A stretch of DNA of 64,000 nucleotides, taken from assembly GCF_030463565.1 (NCBI RefSeq), contig NC_134648.1:47368346-47432345 (forward strand). The letters are read 5' to 3'. Position 1 is the stretch's first letter. Each line of letters begins with the position of its first letter. Position numbers and translations under genes: made by a program. Shown in pieces: positions 47,531 through 61,700 of this stretch. The notes under the pieces are model-generated. The model saw only the letters and a list, made by a program, of their open reading frames with translations. It did not search any database and was not told where the DNA came from. The DNA is from Pelecanus crispus. Lineage: Eukaryota > Chordata > Aves > Pelecaniformes > Pelecanidae.

Positions 47531-50500
47531 AAAGCCAGCACGAAGGACCACAGTCAGGAAAAGTGCCTCATTGCAGAGGCTGAGGAATGCCACCAATTTA
47601 AGGCCAGGTCTGAGGAGTGGGACAGCCTAATGTTGGAGCCCAATGGGAACACGAGCTCCCAGGGTGTGAGGGGCTATGGAGCTGGTGGGGCCCCCTCCAG
47701 CTCCCCATGGCTTCGCTCCCATAGCTCCTCGCCTTTTCCAAGCATCCCAGTGCTGAGGCAGAGTAGGGCAGGCGAAGGAGGAAGCATGGAGATACAGATG
47801 CTGCAAAGTGCCCAGCTAATGCCCTTGCTTTACCCTCTCTCCTCCCTTCAGCCTCCTTCACGTACCCATCCAGACACAGGCTCGCTCCTGTCTGCGGGTG
47901 CTTCCCCTGTCCGCCGTCCCCAGCAGCTCAGCCCACAGCCGTGTCTCAGTCACAGGGCAGTCTGGTCCCCCTGACCCCACAGGGCTCATCCCTGCCGTCC
48001 CAGCCAGTTTTGCATCCATCTGCTGTCCCCCAAAGCCTCTCCCCAGAAAAGCCTTGGAGCAGCACAGCCACCAGTGAGGAGCAGCTGCTGCCTGTCCTGC
48101 ACGGGGGGAGAAGCCAACAGCTCTGCTCAGCAGGGGGTCTTGGTGGTGGTCATCTGCCCTTCCCTGCTTTCAGAGGCTGGGGGTGCAAAGGAGGAAACAC
48201 CATGTGCATGGGAGCAAGCTACCCCAGCTCCTTACCAGCTGTGGGGGCTGTCACAGATGTCTCTCCCGAGGACTTCAGCTGCATCCCTGACATCAGGATA
48301 TCTGCCCAGGGAGCAGGGCTGGTGCTCGGGTTCCCGAGACCCCTCCAGGCTGGAGACATCCTGGAAAGTGGATCCAGCCCACAGGTTGCTAGCAGACCTC
48401 GCTGCCTGCGAGAAAGGAGGATAAGGGCAGCAGGTGAATGTGGGAGCCATCCTGGGAGGCTGCTGCCCACCCTCCTCCAGCAAGCTGCCTGGCTTTGGGC
48501 CAGCGTGCTAAGCAGCCATATGCAACTCCATCCCCTTCGTGGCACTTTGGCCTCTGCTCGTGTGGCAGGAGAGCACCCAAGATGCTCCAAGTCACCCAGG
48601 GGCCACCCTATTCCTGAAGAAAACCAGCTCCGGTTCTGCGCTTCACCCAGCGAGACCCTCCGTCCCTGCCACCGCCTGTGCTTCATTGCACACTTGTGCA
48701 AAGCCCCATGGGCTGCTTGTGACTTACCACTGGCATCTGATGGTGCTTGGGGCCTCAAAACCCACGCTCACTGAGCCATCGAGAGAACACCCTGAGAAGT
48801 TGCCTGAGGGTTTGCAGTTACCTGCCTGGAGACTCAGCCCCTTCTGGCAGCGAGCAGGCAGCTGGCAGGGAAAGCCAGTGCTCGCAGCGCTGACGTTAGC
48901 AGCTGGGATAAAAAAAACCTGTGGGTTGCTGAAAGGAGAAAATGGCTTGGAGGCTAGAAGAGAGAGAAATTAAATGGAAGAAGCCGGCCAGGTGAACTCT
49001 GTGAGGACAATGCCATGCCGCAGCAGGAGAGCGGAGCGCTTCTGCAGGCTGAGGGCTGGGATCAAGTCACAGGATTAGAGACACTTGGCCAAAAAGCTAA
49101 CGAATTTCCTCAGTCAAGCAGATACCATAGTGTTTTCTGACCCCCAAATGTGAACCAAAGTGCCTCAGGTCTGTCTTTTAGGTCACTGTAATTTCAGTGT
49201 GGGCATCTTAGATTCTCTGCCTGTATTTGCGGATGCTGTGATTTTGTACGTGTTTCCATGAGGCTTATATAAATAAAAAACATTTCTTCATCAAATAAGT
49301 ATCAGTGCATTTTTCACAGGCTTCAGCTTTAGGTGGTTGCTCAACCTCTGTGAGAAGCCCTGCTCTGCCACATGTTAGACAAACGATTTTTCTCTGTCCC
49401 TTGTGTTTTTCTGCATCTGTTAATTCCTTTATTTTTATTTTTAAAAGCTGTCCCATCAGGCTGGATGACTCCTAAAGCCCTGTCCTCTCTCTGCATTCTG
49501 CAACCCAGATTTAACCCTACGAGCACCGCTGCTGCCTGAAGCCAGAAGGCAGGCTGCCAACAGCCCCCGCTCCCTCTCCTCCCAAACATCAGCTGCCTTT
49601 CCCAGCCGTGAAATACTGCTGGATGAAATATGTTAGGTTCCCTCAATCAATAATCCATCAGTACTCCTCAGTGCCAGGGAAGCAGCCAGCTTCCACCTCT
49701 TCCTGCTAATTACTGGATAACCATTCTCCTGTCTCTCCCGTTGCCCTCCCAGATCCTGTTTCTGTCCATCCCTTCCTTTTCCCTCTGTTGTTTCCAAAGT
49801 CTGGCACTGTTCTTCCTTGTGCTTGTTGTTTTATTTCCCTAAACTGCACCCATATTTCTCTTCCTTCTTGCTCTCTACCTCTTCTCGCTTTCTTCTTCCA
49901 GCCTCTCCCCTCTGCCTCCTCCTTACTTCCATCTCCCGGTAAATTGTATACTGTCATTTACAACTGTAATGATGATGAAAGACCCGAGATGTGGAAATGG
50001 CAGGCGCTGGTTCCCTCCCTGCCCCTTCCCTCCTCCCCTCACACCCCAGGCATATTTCATTTTTCCTGCTTTCCTGCAGCCAGAGCAGCGGAGCTCCAGC
50101 GTGCCCAGGGAGCATCTGCATCGTGCCAGCAGATGCAAAAGTGATGAAGGATGGCAGAAACGGCCAGCTCCCCCAGCTAAGCTCCTTTGGGGAGCCGTGA
50201 TGATACAGCTGGAGCAAGGTGAGGGCTGGCTCTCGGAGTGCTTTCCACCCAGCCATCACCAAGTGGTCTGCAGTGATAGGCAAATCGCTTTATCTCTGTG
50301 ACACAGATGGAGAAGCTGAAACAAATCACTGGGCTCTGTAATGAGTGAGAGGGACACAAGCAGAGTGCTCCCCCCTTTACACTTTGAAGGAAAATATCAT
50401 GGAAGGGGACTGGCCCCAGGGACCAGCCATAGTTGAGCTTGACTCTTCTGGTGGGAGCAGTAACAAACCTTTTCACTGCAGATCTGGAGTCTGAGATGTA

Positions 50501-50999
50501 AAATTCAGCCCAAAGTTTGACACTCCTCTGCCTCCAGCCTGCTGTTGAGGTGGCAGGGGACTGAGTCGTAGGGACCATATGCAGAGGCTGGACCTTGGCT
50601 GCAGCACATCGTGGGGGAAGTCCAAAGGGAACAGCCCTTTAACAGACCGTAGCTGCAAATGCCCTCAGAAGAACACGGTGATGGATACGACTGTGGCATG
50701 GCAAAGGCCATGAGAGACACGCATAGCCCACATAGCCCTGCACAGAAACTCCCACCTTCTCCTTCACCCACACCCTAGGGAGCAGGTACGTTTATTGGAA
50801 GTTGATCCAAGCAGCCCCTGGGCAAACCCAGCCAAGCATCTCACCTTGGCTACAGGTCAGGCCCCACAGAGCCACCAGCTCTGCTCCTGCTCATTCTGTT
50901 TGTCCTTGCTTTAAAGGAGTGGTTTTTACTTGTCTCTCCTCTTGAAATACCTGTGCCTGTTCCTACATCGCATGTGTCATTCTTGATGATCTCAGTAAA

Positions 51000-51190
51000 T
51001 CAAAACAGGTAGCCAACTGTTGGCTGAACATTAGCCGTGCAGGAGATGCTTTTCCAGTGGTATAAGCTGTTTCGATAAGATAATGAGAAATTAGTCAAGC
51101 GTTCACAAACAGATGCTCTTCCTTCTGAAGAACACAGGGCTCGCTTCATTGTTTGAACAAATCTTTCTGCTAAGCTGCTGCTAGCTGCTA
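51000..51190. promoter_or_regulatory. Candidate conserved regulatory block
   Basis: A low-CpG, AT-balanced stretch with AGATAATGAGAAATTAGTC, GATAAG and TTGTTTGAACAAA (palindromic around a forkhead-like core). It lacks the purine/pyrimidine drift of its neighbours. Function is inference. Confidence 0.22.
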
Positions 51191-51560
51191 AGGTGCTGAT
51201 TTGATGTGACGGGTACCATTCATCTTCATAACAGTTTCCAAGTGGGGTGCTACAAACTGAGGTATGCCCACGGGCTGTTTTGGCTGAGTCAGACGCACCT
51301 CCCAGTGAGTGGCTTCAGCGGATGGAAAGGAAACTTCTTGAGCTGGTCCAGGAGGCCACCACACACTCTTCATTTCAATGCCTCCCCACCACTCCTCCTG
51401 CAATGCCACTGGGCATCTGGCCACCGCATGCAAGACCCAAAAAGCCAGTGGTCACTGTCGCGTTGGCTCTGAGGAGCACGTAGGCAAGTCCTCTGTTTTC
51501 TTTCCTCTCTGGAAAGCATGTGTAGCTCTCTGCAAGGATGCAGTGTGACATGCATATGGC

Positions 51561-51592
51561 GGGTCATCTTCATGGTGGGTCATCTTCATGGC
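51561..51592. repeat. 16-base tandem duplication
   Basis: Two adjacent copies of GGGTCATCTTCATGGT/C, differing only in the last base. Confidence 0.85.
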
Positions 51593-51805
51593 AGTGGTCC
51601 AAGGCTTTGGAGACCCTATCAAGGACAGACACCTAAAACCAACATCTCCAGCCATCTTCAGTAATGGACTGAGCATTTCAGTGTCTTCTCAAGAGGGCCA
51701 ACTCAAAAAAGCAGGTCGGTGCTGACTCTACCATGCAATATAGTTTCAGTCAGCCTTGTCTTGATCTTCATAGGGAGAAATGAAATAGTGGAAAACTTCC
51801 AAGAC

Positions 51806-51816
51806 TTTTTTTTTTT
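51806..51816. repeat. Poly-T run (11)
   Basis: Homopolymer run of T. Confidence 0.85.
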
Positions 51817-52303
51817 ATTTCAGGAATCCCTGTGAAAAAAAGAGTGTATTCCAAACTGACTTGCATTTCTGGAATGAGAGCCAACACTGGAGTTTGGAGG
51901 CTCAGTAGCTTCATTAATATGGATCAAATTCTCCATAAAAAGTCAATAAATTGATACTTGTGTTTGTGAATCTGAAATCTACAGCTCTTCACATGGGGTC
52001 TGGCTGCACCCAGGCTCTCAGGACCCTTATTTTATATCTGTCAGGCTCTAGTGGTTTAGTAACACATTTACTCTTGTCCCGCCTCTTGTTCAACCCTTTA
52101 TACACCAAGGACAACACCACCACAGCACAGACCCACGCTGCTGGCTCCCTGGGCTCTCGTTGCTAGGCTTAGCACAGCTCTGTGCTGCTGAAATCCTGGC
52201 CATTTGCAGAGAAGTAGAGAGCGCCAATATATTAAAAAAGAGGTTATTCTCCTGGATTTACAGTCTCTCCAAAATCTCTACAGCTCTTACACCATCTCGT
52301 TTC

Positions 52304-52319
52304 TTTTTTTTTTTTTTTT
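52304..52319. repeat. Poly-T run (16)
   Basis: Homopolymer run of T. Confidence 0.9.
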
Positions 52320-54137
52320 GGTACAAGCATGCAGATTGGGCACATACATTCACTGTATGAAGCTATAACCCAGCCCATTCTTCTCCTTCAAGGTTGCACA
52401 CCCAAAGCCCTAGTTATTCAGCCCAGCTTCTCTTCCTGGGATGCTGTATTTATTCCTGGTTGTCTTCTGACTATCAAAACAAATTCGGATGTGAACTCAG
52501 TGATGGACATCATGGGGCGCAGGAAACAATTATAAGGAGCAGAAATAGCCTACATACACAGTGGGAACAGCTCTCATTCAGAGCCCTTATTATAGATCAG
52601 AGGCTATCAGATTCAAAGTCCATATAGACCATCAGAGACTGTGTAGTCTCTGGATTTCCTCTGAAACATGCCTTGGCAAGTAGAAAAGGACATGTCTGTC
52701 ATATAAACCAATGACATTTATTTAACCCTTGCCAGTCTGGGGTGGACCAGTGTAGTAGAAAGAGGGGTGTCTAAAGCTGGGGCCAGGTCTGGATTCTGCA
52801 GTGGCAACAAATGACTTAAGATTGGTGGTGGTGGAGCTCCAGGGCTGGTTGGACTAGTTGTCTCTCAGCCCTAAAAATGCACCCTCAGCCATTTTCAGAA
52901 AATGAAACTGTCTAGTTCTCTGTCCATGGGCATCTTCTCACTCACTGATTTCCTTTGTATGCTGGTGAAACAGCCTTAATTGGCAAAGAGGTTCATCAGT
53001 TAGGACACAACATACACTGAAAGTTGTTTCTGATCAAAGCTGTTGCCTTTCCAAAAGCAGAATTACCCTGAATCCTTGGGAAGCCTCTGATGCTCTGAAA
53101 ATGTATATGACCAGGTTTCTCTTTGCTGCACTGATTCCTCCCTGGCTCTGCGATGCAGGAGGCAGGGGGGTGCTTTCTTCACCTGCTTTCCTGATTCTGC
53201 CTCTATCCCCAGGGCAGGAGTTGCCCTTTCCTGAGACCACTTCTTTGGGGCATGCAGATGCATTACCTGGATCTGCTTTCCAATGCATGGTTTGCACCAA
53301 ACCTGGTGTTTCTCAATCAGCCATCATGGTAACTGGAGAGATAGTCCCTCCTCTGCACTCCCGTTAGAGAACATTGATGTTTGTTGTTTCCTCTCTGTTT
53401 TTTGCTGCCAGAGATTTGCACACCTCACTGCCCCAGCCCAGCAACTCATCAATGCCATGATACGTTTGTGAGACCCATCAAAGTCGTGGGATTAGAGTCT
53501 TCACAAGCCACCAGCTTTCTGCTGAATGCACCCCCAACTTTGCCGACAAATCTGCAGCAGCAGCGACCCAATTTCGTCTCTCTCCGCCACTCAACCTTAG
53601 ACAAGAGCGTGGGATTTATTATGCTGGGACATGTGCTCCTAAGCGTGAGGATGTTGCTGTTATCAGCAGTTGACAGGCCATCAAGAAAACATTGCTGTCA
53701 AAGTCACAAGCCAGCAGTTAGCATTTCCCCGAACCCCTCTTTTTCTGTAAACAGCAGGAGGAGTGCAGCTTCCACTCAAGAAAATGGGCTCGCCAGGGCC
53801 TGGGGGGAATCGCCGTCCCCCTGGCCGGGACAGGACGTGGGTCCCAACCCCGCAGAATCGCTGCTGGAGGATGAGCAGCTTCTGAGATGGCTGCTGAGCA
53901 CTGCGGCAGGTGGGAGCCAGCCCTGGCCGCCTTGCCAAAGACTTTTTTGGTTGGTGAGGGGTAAAGATAGTCAGTGTGGTGTGGCTGTCCACCGCGTCTG
54001 GACCCTAGTTTTGGAAGAATGTTTATTAGGCTTGAATAACCAATAATGGCAGGAGAGGACTTGGCATAGAGCATTATGCCCATGGGCTTCCTACTCTGGG
54101 CATTACCTGGGAGTGGCTACTAGCCAGAGATCACATC

Positions 54138-54152
54138 TTTTTTTTTTTTTTT
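54138..54152. repeat. Poly-T run (15)
   Basis: Homopolymer run of T, followed by a second six-base T run. Confidence 0.9.
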
Positions 54153-57100
54153 AATTTTTTCTCATTAAACCTTTTTCAAAATCTAGCACCACAGCTCTCG
54201 GCATGCCATTTTCCTTGACAATGCAGATGCTCTTACACCATGGCCCTGATTACTTCAGATGAGGATGCCCCTGCCAGCAGCAGCTGAGGGGCCATCACGC
54301 ACGCAATGCCGCCAGGCTGACAGACAGGAGGTCACCCGCCGTTATTTTGTGAAGCAACCCACATGTATTATTTAGAGCGAAGCCCAGACTGACGCCTCCC
54401 TTGTGTGCTCTTGAGCTGGGCTGGTCTAAAATGCAATTGTCTGAAATGTCATGTCAGGAGGACCTTTACCAGCAAGCACTGTGTGCGAAAAAGAGATGTT
54501 TTGGCAACACGTGTGTGTTTCAGCTCTTTTTAGGGGTTGGTCTCTCGGGGGAATAGGCTGTCTCCCTCACTTTGTATCTGTTTTCTGTGAGCCAAGCCAG
54601 TTCATACCTGTTCAGTTATTTTTAAAAATGCATATGGGGTTTCTGTCTGAGATGAAGCCAGTACATGGGATATTTCCCTTAGCATTTAAAGTGCTCTTCC
54701 ACCAGAGGACTGGTCTAAGGTTTCAAGGTATTGAATCACTCCCTTTCGTTCATGAGTATTTTTGCTCTAATAATGTGTCACAAAGTAATGAAAAAAAAAA
54801 AGAAGAGGGGAAAAAAATGCTTAAGTCCATCTCGTGACTCAGATGTTAAACACAGGTTTGAGCACCTCATTCCTTCCTCCCAGAAAATCCTTCCTCCCTG
54901 TGAGGTGCTTTGGTGAAGCGCCCAAAGGTATTAAAGGACAAGGGACGCTGCATGACCCTGGGTCCAAATGAGCCCCCCCCCAGGCTGGAATTTGATCACA
55001 GAAAATGAGGAGCCACCTATTCCCCAAAATTAGATTTTCTCCAGCCCGTTGTTTCCATCCAGCCAGTGTCAGCAGTGTTAGGCAGGACACAGCATAAGCT
55101 CAGCTCAGCCACAGGCGGGCTGGGGGTGAGCGGAAGCCTGCCTCTTTAATGGGGAAGAAAACCCAATTAATCCCATTCAGACTCAAAGCCTACCATCAGA
55201 GAAAGGCTGAGAGGTCAGCAGAGAACTGCTCTACATAGCTACAATTTTATTGTATTAATTTCCCTGCTGCTCAGTTCGAGGACTCAAGAGCAAATCCATT
55301 TCGCAGCTAACATTTAAATAGAGAAAACCTTCTAGAAAATGGTGGGAACCACCTCAGAGAAAGTCTGCATCACCCAGCATTGCTTTTCCCAGGAGCAAGG
55401 CTGCCTTTCCAGGGTGGTCTGCTGGTGCTCGCACGCCGCATCCCTGAGTCCGACAGGTATTTAATTCAGGTTTTCCTGCTGGGGTCGGCTCAGGGTAAGT
55501 GCCAAGCATCCCACCAGAGCCGCTGGTCTGGGGCAGGGTTCCTACCCTCCTGCCTTATGTCAGAAAGCAAAGATGCCAGGTTTTCCCCCAAAACCTTTCA
55601 CACAACCTCAGTCGGAAAGACTTCACATTTCACTCGAAGTCAGGAATTCAGAAGATTAGAGAAAAAAAATGTTGATTGCTGTTTCTATCAATTAGATAGA
55701 GATCAACTTTCTCTGCCCTAAATGAACAGGCTTCTCTTTCTTCCCCTGCTAACACAGAAACTTGCAAATCCCTGCCTGAAAACGGTTTCCATTTAACTGG
55801 TGACTATATGCATGTTAACTCATGAAGTGCATTGAATTGTTTTGCCCTTTTTATTGGTATTATTAAAAGGTTGGGGGAAAAAAAATATAGCTGTCCTCTC
55901 ATGTAGCTGAGGTTCAACTTCTACCTTCCCAGTGTTTTGGCTGTTCTCAGGCAAACCGCATGGACCCTGTGAAGGCGGCACAGAGCCCAGTGGCTCGGGG
56001 AGGGCAGCGGAGCTAGCAAGGGCTGTTTCCCTCGCTCCATCTGAACATCCTTTTTCTGCCGCTGGTGTGGCCATCTGCGAAGGTGCTTGCTGTAGGAGCT
56101 GTTGTCGTGGGGGTTGTGCCTGGTTTCCAGCCCGCTGCAGCCTTTGCCATCACCTGTTTGGAAACGCAGAGTTTACCGTCAAAAGCCATGCTGCCTGCTC
56201 CCCACCCAAGAGAGGGGCTTCTGCTCCTATTTGGACCGCTTGGGTCCAGCGAAGTGCTGGAAGGATCCAGGAGACTGCAGGGAGGACTGGCACCCTTCAC
56301 CCGCTGCCTGGGATGTGCAGGACACTGCACGGCACATCAGCCCCGGGAGGTGACCCCGTAAAGGCTAGAGGAGCTGGGGACCGGGGCCCAGGAGCGGCTT
56401 TGGCAGAGCCACTGGGACAGGGGGGTTCTGGCTCGGGGAGCGGGGGGAGAGATGCAGGAGATTTAGGGAAACAGTGGGGTGTGGGGGGAGCATGGTGGCA
56501 AGCAAACAGTGAGGTGCAGGGGAAGGGGAAGCAAAACCTGATCGGGGCCGCTCTGAGCACCTAAGGAGCACCCAAGTCCCCGGTGGCTGATGGCACTGAC
56601 CCCAACTCTGTCTTTAGTCCCGCCGCTGTGGGAGCCCAAGCTGTAGGCACCTCTCCTGAGGGGCTTGCTCAGCCCACAGAGGAGTGCCAAAGGAAGGGGG
56701 CATTAACCCCTCCTGGCCAGTGCCTTGGGGTGCAGGGACAGCTACAGGGGTAATAGCGGGGGGCTGCACCATTGCAGCACCTGGTAAATCAATGCCAGGG
56801 CTTCTCCACAGCATGACTGCGAGCAAGACGATGCAGGGAGAACTCTTCTGGGATGACTCCATTTGTCTCATTTTTATCTCTCCTTTGCTACCTTCCTCTA
56901 TCACTTCTCCTTCCAGAACTCTTCCTCCAGCTCATCTCCCTTTCCCCCTTTCTGCAGGACTCCTGTGTCCTTTCTCCCACCTTCTGGTCCCATCTTTCTT
57001 CCTCCTCCTCTGGCACCTCCCTTGCCTCTGTGGCCACATCCCCATCTGGGGCTTCCAGATGCCCACACATCAACGCCGCACGCAGCCAGGCTCTTCTGAC

Positions 57101-58722
57101 CCTCCCTCACACTTAACCAGTCCTGGGTGATCCAGGCGTCGGGAGCTGTTGGACAGCGCTCGATTCTGACCCAGGATGGGAAAGCTTCTTCATTGCCATC
57201 AGCTTTTGCTGCCTCTGTTGGGTTAGATCCTGTGGTTTCAACTGAGCACTTGCTAGAGGTGATCCCCAGGCTCTGGGTCTGAGCACAGACTACCTCTTGG
57301 AGGTGGATGGGTCTCCTCTGGGGACAGCTGTGCTGGCTTTGAGGACAAACTGATGTTCAGTGGTGAACCTTTTATCTCTGCTTTACGAGTACGGAGTAGA
57401 GCACCTGCAGCCTGGGGTGCCCCCAGTCCAGGCCAAAGTGGGGGACAGCTCTGTGGCCACGTGGGGGGGATTTCTGGACATGTCCTTCATGGGCAGCAAG
57501 CTGCAAATGTCCTGCCTGCCAGCCTGGCCCCGTGGGTCATGCTGGCTGGGAGAGCATGTGCTTTGGCGTGTTTTTGGCTGGTCCTGTGTGGGGCACTGTG
57601 TTGGGGTGCCCAACAGGGCAGGGCCACCCTGTCGCCAGCACACTGCAGACTGTACGAGTTCCCACGGCCGACCCTGCCAGCCCCCTCACTCACACTTACT
57701 GGAAAAAATAATTGGATGGATTGAAGTGCAGCACCGGTTTACTTAACAGATAAGAAATTTTATATCTACCCTGATCAGGGGCCAAGAGATACGAGCTTGC
57801 TCCGGAGCCAGCAGCGGAGGCAATTTCATTTCACTTCTGCTGACAGGGAAAGAAGTTTGAGGGGCTGAGCACAACTGTGATTCGCTGCATTAATGTCCTG
57901 CCTCTTGCCGCAGGGAGGATCTACCTGCTCCTGGCAGGCATGGGGATGCTCTGAGGAGCTCAGCAAGGGAGGCATCGTGCTCCCAAATAGCCCCATGCAG
58001 TGTCCAAGCACAGCTGGCTGGCATCTGGCAGCAAGCACAGCATGGGGGCTTGGAGCAGGTGCAAGATGCTCGTCCTCCTGCTCAGCACCTGGAGGGCAGG
58101 GGGGTCCTGAGCCCTCACTGCCTGTGTCGGCAGAGCCTGGCACCCCACCACTTCTGCTCCTTCATCAAGAGTGCAAAACACCCAGACTGGCAAAGAAAAT
58201 CAGTCAAGCTGAAGCCATCATGGCACATGGGTCTGTTTAAGCTGGCAACAGCTTGGCTGTCACCCTGTGTCAGGCACAACACTGCTGTGATGTCTTTGGT
58301 GCCTCATCTCAGCATGACAAAAGGGCTTTACTAGAGGTATTGCCTAAATCCCCAGGGACCAAGGTCCCCACCAGTCCCCCTGCTTTCTGGCTGTCTTGCT
58401 GCCATGGGGCCATGCAAAACAGGCTGTGTCACAGCCCAGCCAGCTCTCGCAGGCGGGCCAGGACATGAACACATGTCATGGCAGAGACACGTGCGCTTGA
58501 GCATCTCTGTCCTCAGCAGTGGTTGGAGGTACCCAGTCAGTCAGTGTACTCACCAAGGGAGGTTTGTGGTAGGCTGGATGTGCCTCATCTCCCAAAGAGA
58601 CCAGCTGGTGAGGAAAGCGGAGGTCCCGCAGTCCTGGCAGCCAGTCCTGGCAGCTCAAATGGGGAAAATTTGGGCAGGTCTCCAACTCAGCAACCAAAGC
58701 CAGAGCAGGTGAGCACGCAGGT

Positions 58723-58748
58723 ATGAAGAGGAGGCATGAAGAGGAGGA
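58723..58748. repeat. 13-base tandem duplication
   Basis: Two copies of ATGAAGAGGAGG plus one variable base. Confidence 0.8.
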
Positions 58749-61700
58749 CCTTTGCCTGTGCTTAGACAGAAACCAGTAAAGTTATTAATTGCCATCAGCA
58801 CGATGAGCCAGAGTGGGATGCTACGCTGTGCTGGGGGGAAATGGCATCTGAGGTCAAGGTAGCAAAGTCAGGAGGAGACATAAATAATGGCGGATGTGAA
58901 GTTGCTCCTTGAACACAGCATCCTCAGTGTGTAAAAAGCCAGGGAGGAGGGAGGAATAGACCCGTGGGGCACTGAGGACAGGGCCACTGGTTCCCTGACA
59001 GCAGAAACACTTGGCACGCAGACAGTGCCGTCAGCCCTCAAGATTTCATTCCAAAAAATGGAAGAGATTGAAAATCTCCTGTGTACTGGGAGGCTTTGGG
59101 CAGGCAGGGCTGAGATGAACTGGGGATGGAGGGCAGCGAGGTGATAAATGTCCTCCTGCCGTCAGCGAGGACCAGGTGCTGGTGTTCACAGGAGGAAGCC
59201 GGGGAGATTTCACCTCTCACAAAACTGAAGTTGAGTTTTTAAATCAATAGCTTCACCTTCTAAAATGTTCCAGAAGAGCCTGTAATGATTTTTAATCTAT
59301 TCTAAATGTCAGAACAAACAGCGTTTTCTTCTGAAAGGCTTTGCAGGCAGCAGCGCTGGGAGCCAGGCGGGCAGTGAGCGCAGCTGCTCTGCCTCTCCAT
59401 CCCTCTGCTCTGGGTTACACAGCTGCCATGGCAGCCACCACGCACCCAGCCATGGCCCTGGGCTGCTGCAAGGAGCCTTGGCCCAGGCTGTGGGCAGGAC
59501 TCAGCTTTATTTCTTGGGCTATTTACTGTTAAAGCAGGAATAACTTCAGAGAGAAGACCTGTGCCCCGAAGCAAAGCTTTATTACTATCTCCTCCTGCTA
59601 CATATGGCTTAGTTTGGAGCACCCAGCCCCTGAGGGATGTCTCAGCCACCCAGAAAGGAAGGATGTTAACTCTGAAGCCTGCTTTGACTTAAGGAAAAAG
59701 TCCCTGGCAGCTGTCAGAGCTGAGACATCCTCAGGGCATGTGGCATGCTCCCACTGCCTTCCCGCAGCCACTGGTTTGGGAGCGCTGGTGTCAAGCCTGT
59801 TGCAGCGAGACGAGGCATTCCCAGGAGCAAGCTACTTTAGAGGAGACACTTTCAGCAGTCCTCCGGTCCCTCTGGGGATTTGCAGACAGCTCGTGTCACA
59901 TCTGCTGCTTGGTTTTTTCTCTTACCTTTGCAGATGCATTTTCCTCACACTTCCTCCGCCAAGCCACTCCTTCCCTCCTCTGGGCTATGGGAGCAGAAGT
60001 GGTAAAGATGGGAAAATGCTGAATTCATGGAAATAGGTCAGAGACTCTCAGGTCTCCCAATGTGTAAGAACAGGTTATTGAGATGGGTAAGCATTAAGCT
60101 ATTTAAGCCATGAAAGTATGCAGAGGGTCCTGCCTGGCACCAGCTTTGGTGACCCTCGCACCTCAAGGGCATACCTTGTAAAGATCTGCTTTACCAAGCT
60201 GGAAACAAGCCCAGACATGGGCATTGCCCTGGCATGGGCAATTGTGAAATCCCCCTCAAGACGTGCCCTTAGCCTCTCTAAGGTGCTGGGGGCCTGGGGT
60301 GGGAATGGGGGAGAGGGGTACGGGCAGCTGAAGCTGTATCGCAGCTGGTGCCTGGAGCAGAGGTGCCGTGTGAGACTGGAGGTCTCAGCGTACACCAGTA
60401 CGCTGCCGTTGTAAATGGCAATTTCCTCTTGACATCTAGTCTCGCTTCTGAAAAGAATATACACTTGTCAGTAGGCCAGGCAGGGATACAGTATTCTGTG
60501 CCTGCTCCTATCTCTGCGATCAGGAAATCATGCACTCAAGCTCTCCAGGAGTTCCCTTTTGGGAACACGATTATGCCAGAAACCTCCGTGTTTCTCTTCC
60601 CCACGCTGCACAAGCCATTGAAGGATGGCTCTGGCTTATTTATAGTTCCTTTCCCCACCGTCATATGCTAAAAACCACCAGGGCTCCAGTTTTCACCTCT
60701 GCAGCAGAGCCGTAGCTCAAGCCAAAGGCCAGAGCAGGCACATCGACCCGTGGGTTCCTGTGCCATCCTGCCCACCGCGGGCAGAGAGGTGCTGGCAGGA
60801 GCCAGGTCAGGGTGAAGCGCTAAGGCAAAGGCAGCCACCTGGAGCTGCCCTGGGCACGGCCGGGACCTGCCCAGCCTGCGCTGCTGAGCGCCCCTGGGCA
60901 GCTCCGCTCCCCGTGCAGCACTCCAGGCTCTGCCCGGCACTGCCGTGCTTCAGATACCTGGGTTATGCCTGGGAGCGTATGAAACGCTTGGCATGGGCCA
61001 GGATTGCCTCAACATGCGGTTTTCATGACGCCAAACTTTTCAGTCACATTTGTTAGCAAGTTTTGTCTGAAAATGTATGGGATAATTTTTTCCTGAAAAT
61101 GTCAAAACATTTTGTTTAGACATTTTCTAAATGAAGTAGCTTGGCTTTCTTTCAACATGACAGTTCCATCTCAAAGCTGACCTACCTTTTAATTTTTTTT
61201 AAAAAAAATGCTAATATGAAACGTTTGGCATTCGAATTGACATTTTTATTTTCTGAAAGTCCCCCCCAACTTTTCCGCTTGGTTCGAATGGGCAGGTCTC
61301 CCCCTTCCTCCTGTCTGTGTGGGGAGGGGTGGGGATGGTTAGCAGATGATGAAATCCGTGGTGCCAAGGGTACAGGGAGCTCTCCCTGGACTCTCCTCTT
61401 GCTGGGGCACTGCCTTGGATACCCACACTCCCCTCCATCGCCTGAGCCCTCTCTCCCTGGGGTTCTACTCCAGTGCCCCATTCCCCCATCCTGGGAATAA
61501 AAATGCTGCTTTCAAGGCTGCCTGTACCTCTCCAGCCCCCACACCATGTTTTCCATTACAGCCAAAGATTAATTTCTGGCTTCATTGACTGACAATGCGC
61601 CAAGCGGGAAAAAATGGAGCAGGCTGTGGGGAAAAGAGATGCAGGCTGTGGGAAAATGGGACACAAAATCAGGGGTGGCATCTGTTCGGTATCAGTAGCC

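Noticed and set aside
47941-48774. 277-residue open frame on the + strand
   Set aside because: Composition is Ser/Pro/Leu-rich without domains, a minus-strand frame overlaps it, and there are no splice or promoter signals of note. It is consistent with chance in GC-rich DNA.
49455-49500. Possible CR1 tail (GGCTGGATGACTCCTAAAG)
   Set aside because: The match is short and has no terminal repeat. It could be chance.
52740-52870. Possible CR1 tail (GGTTGGACTAGTTG)
   Set aside because: Only about a dozen bases fit and the rest does not align by eye. Too weak to list.
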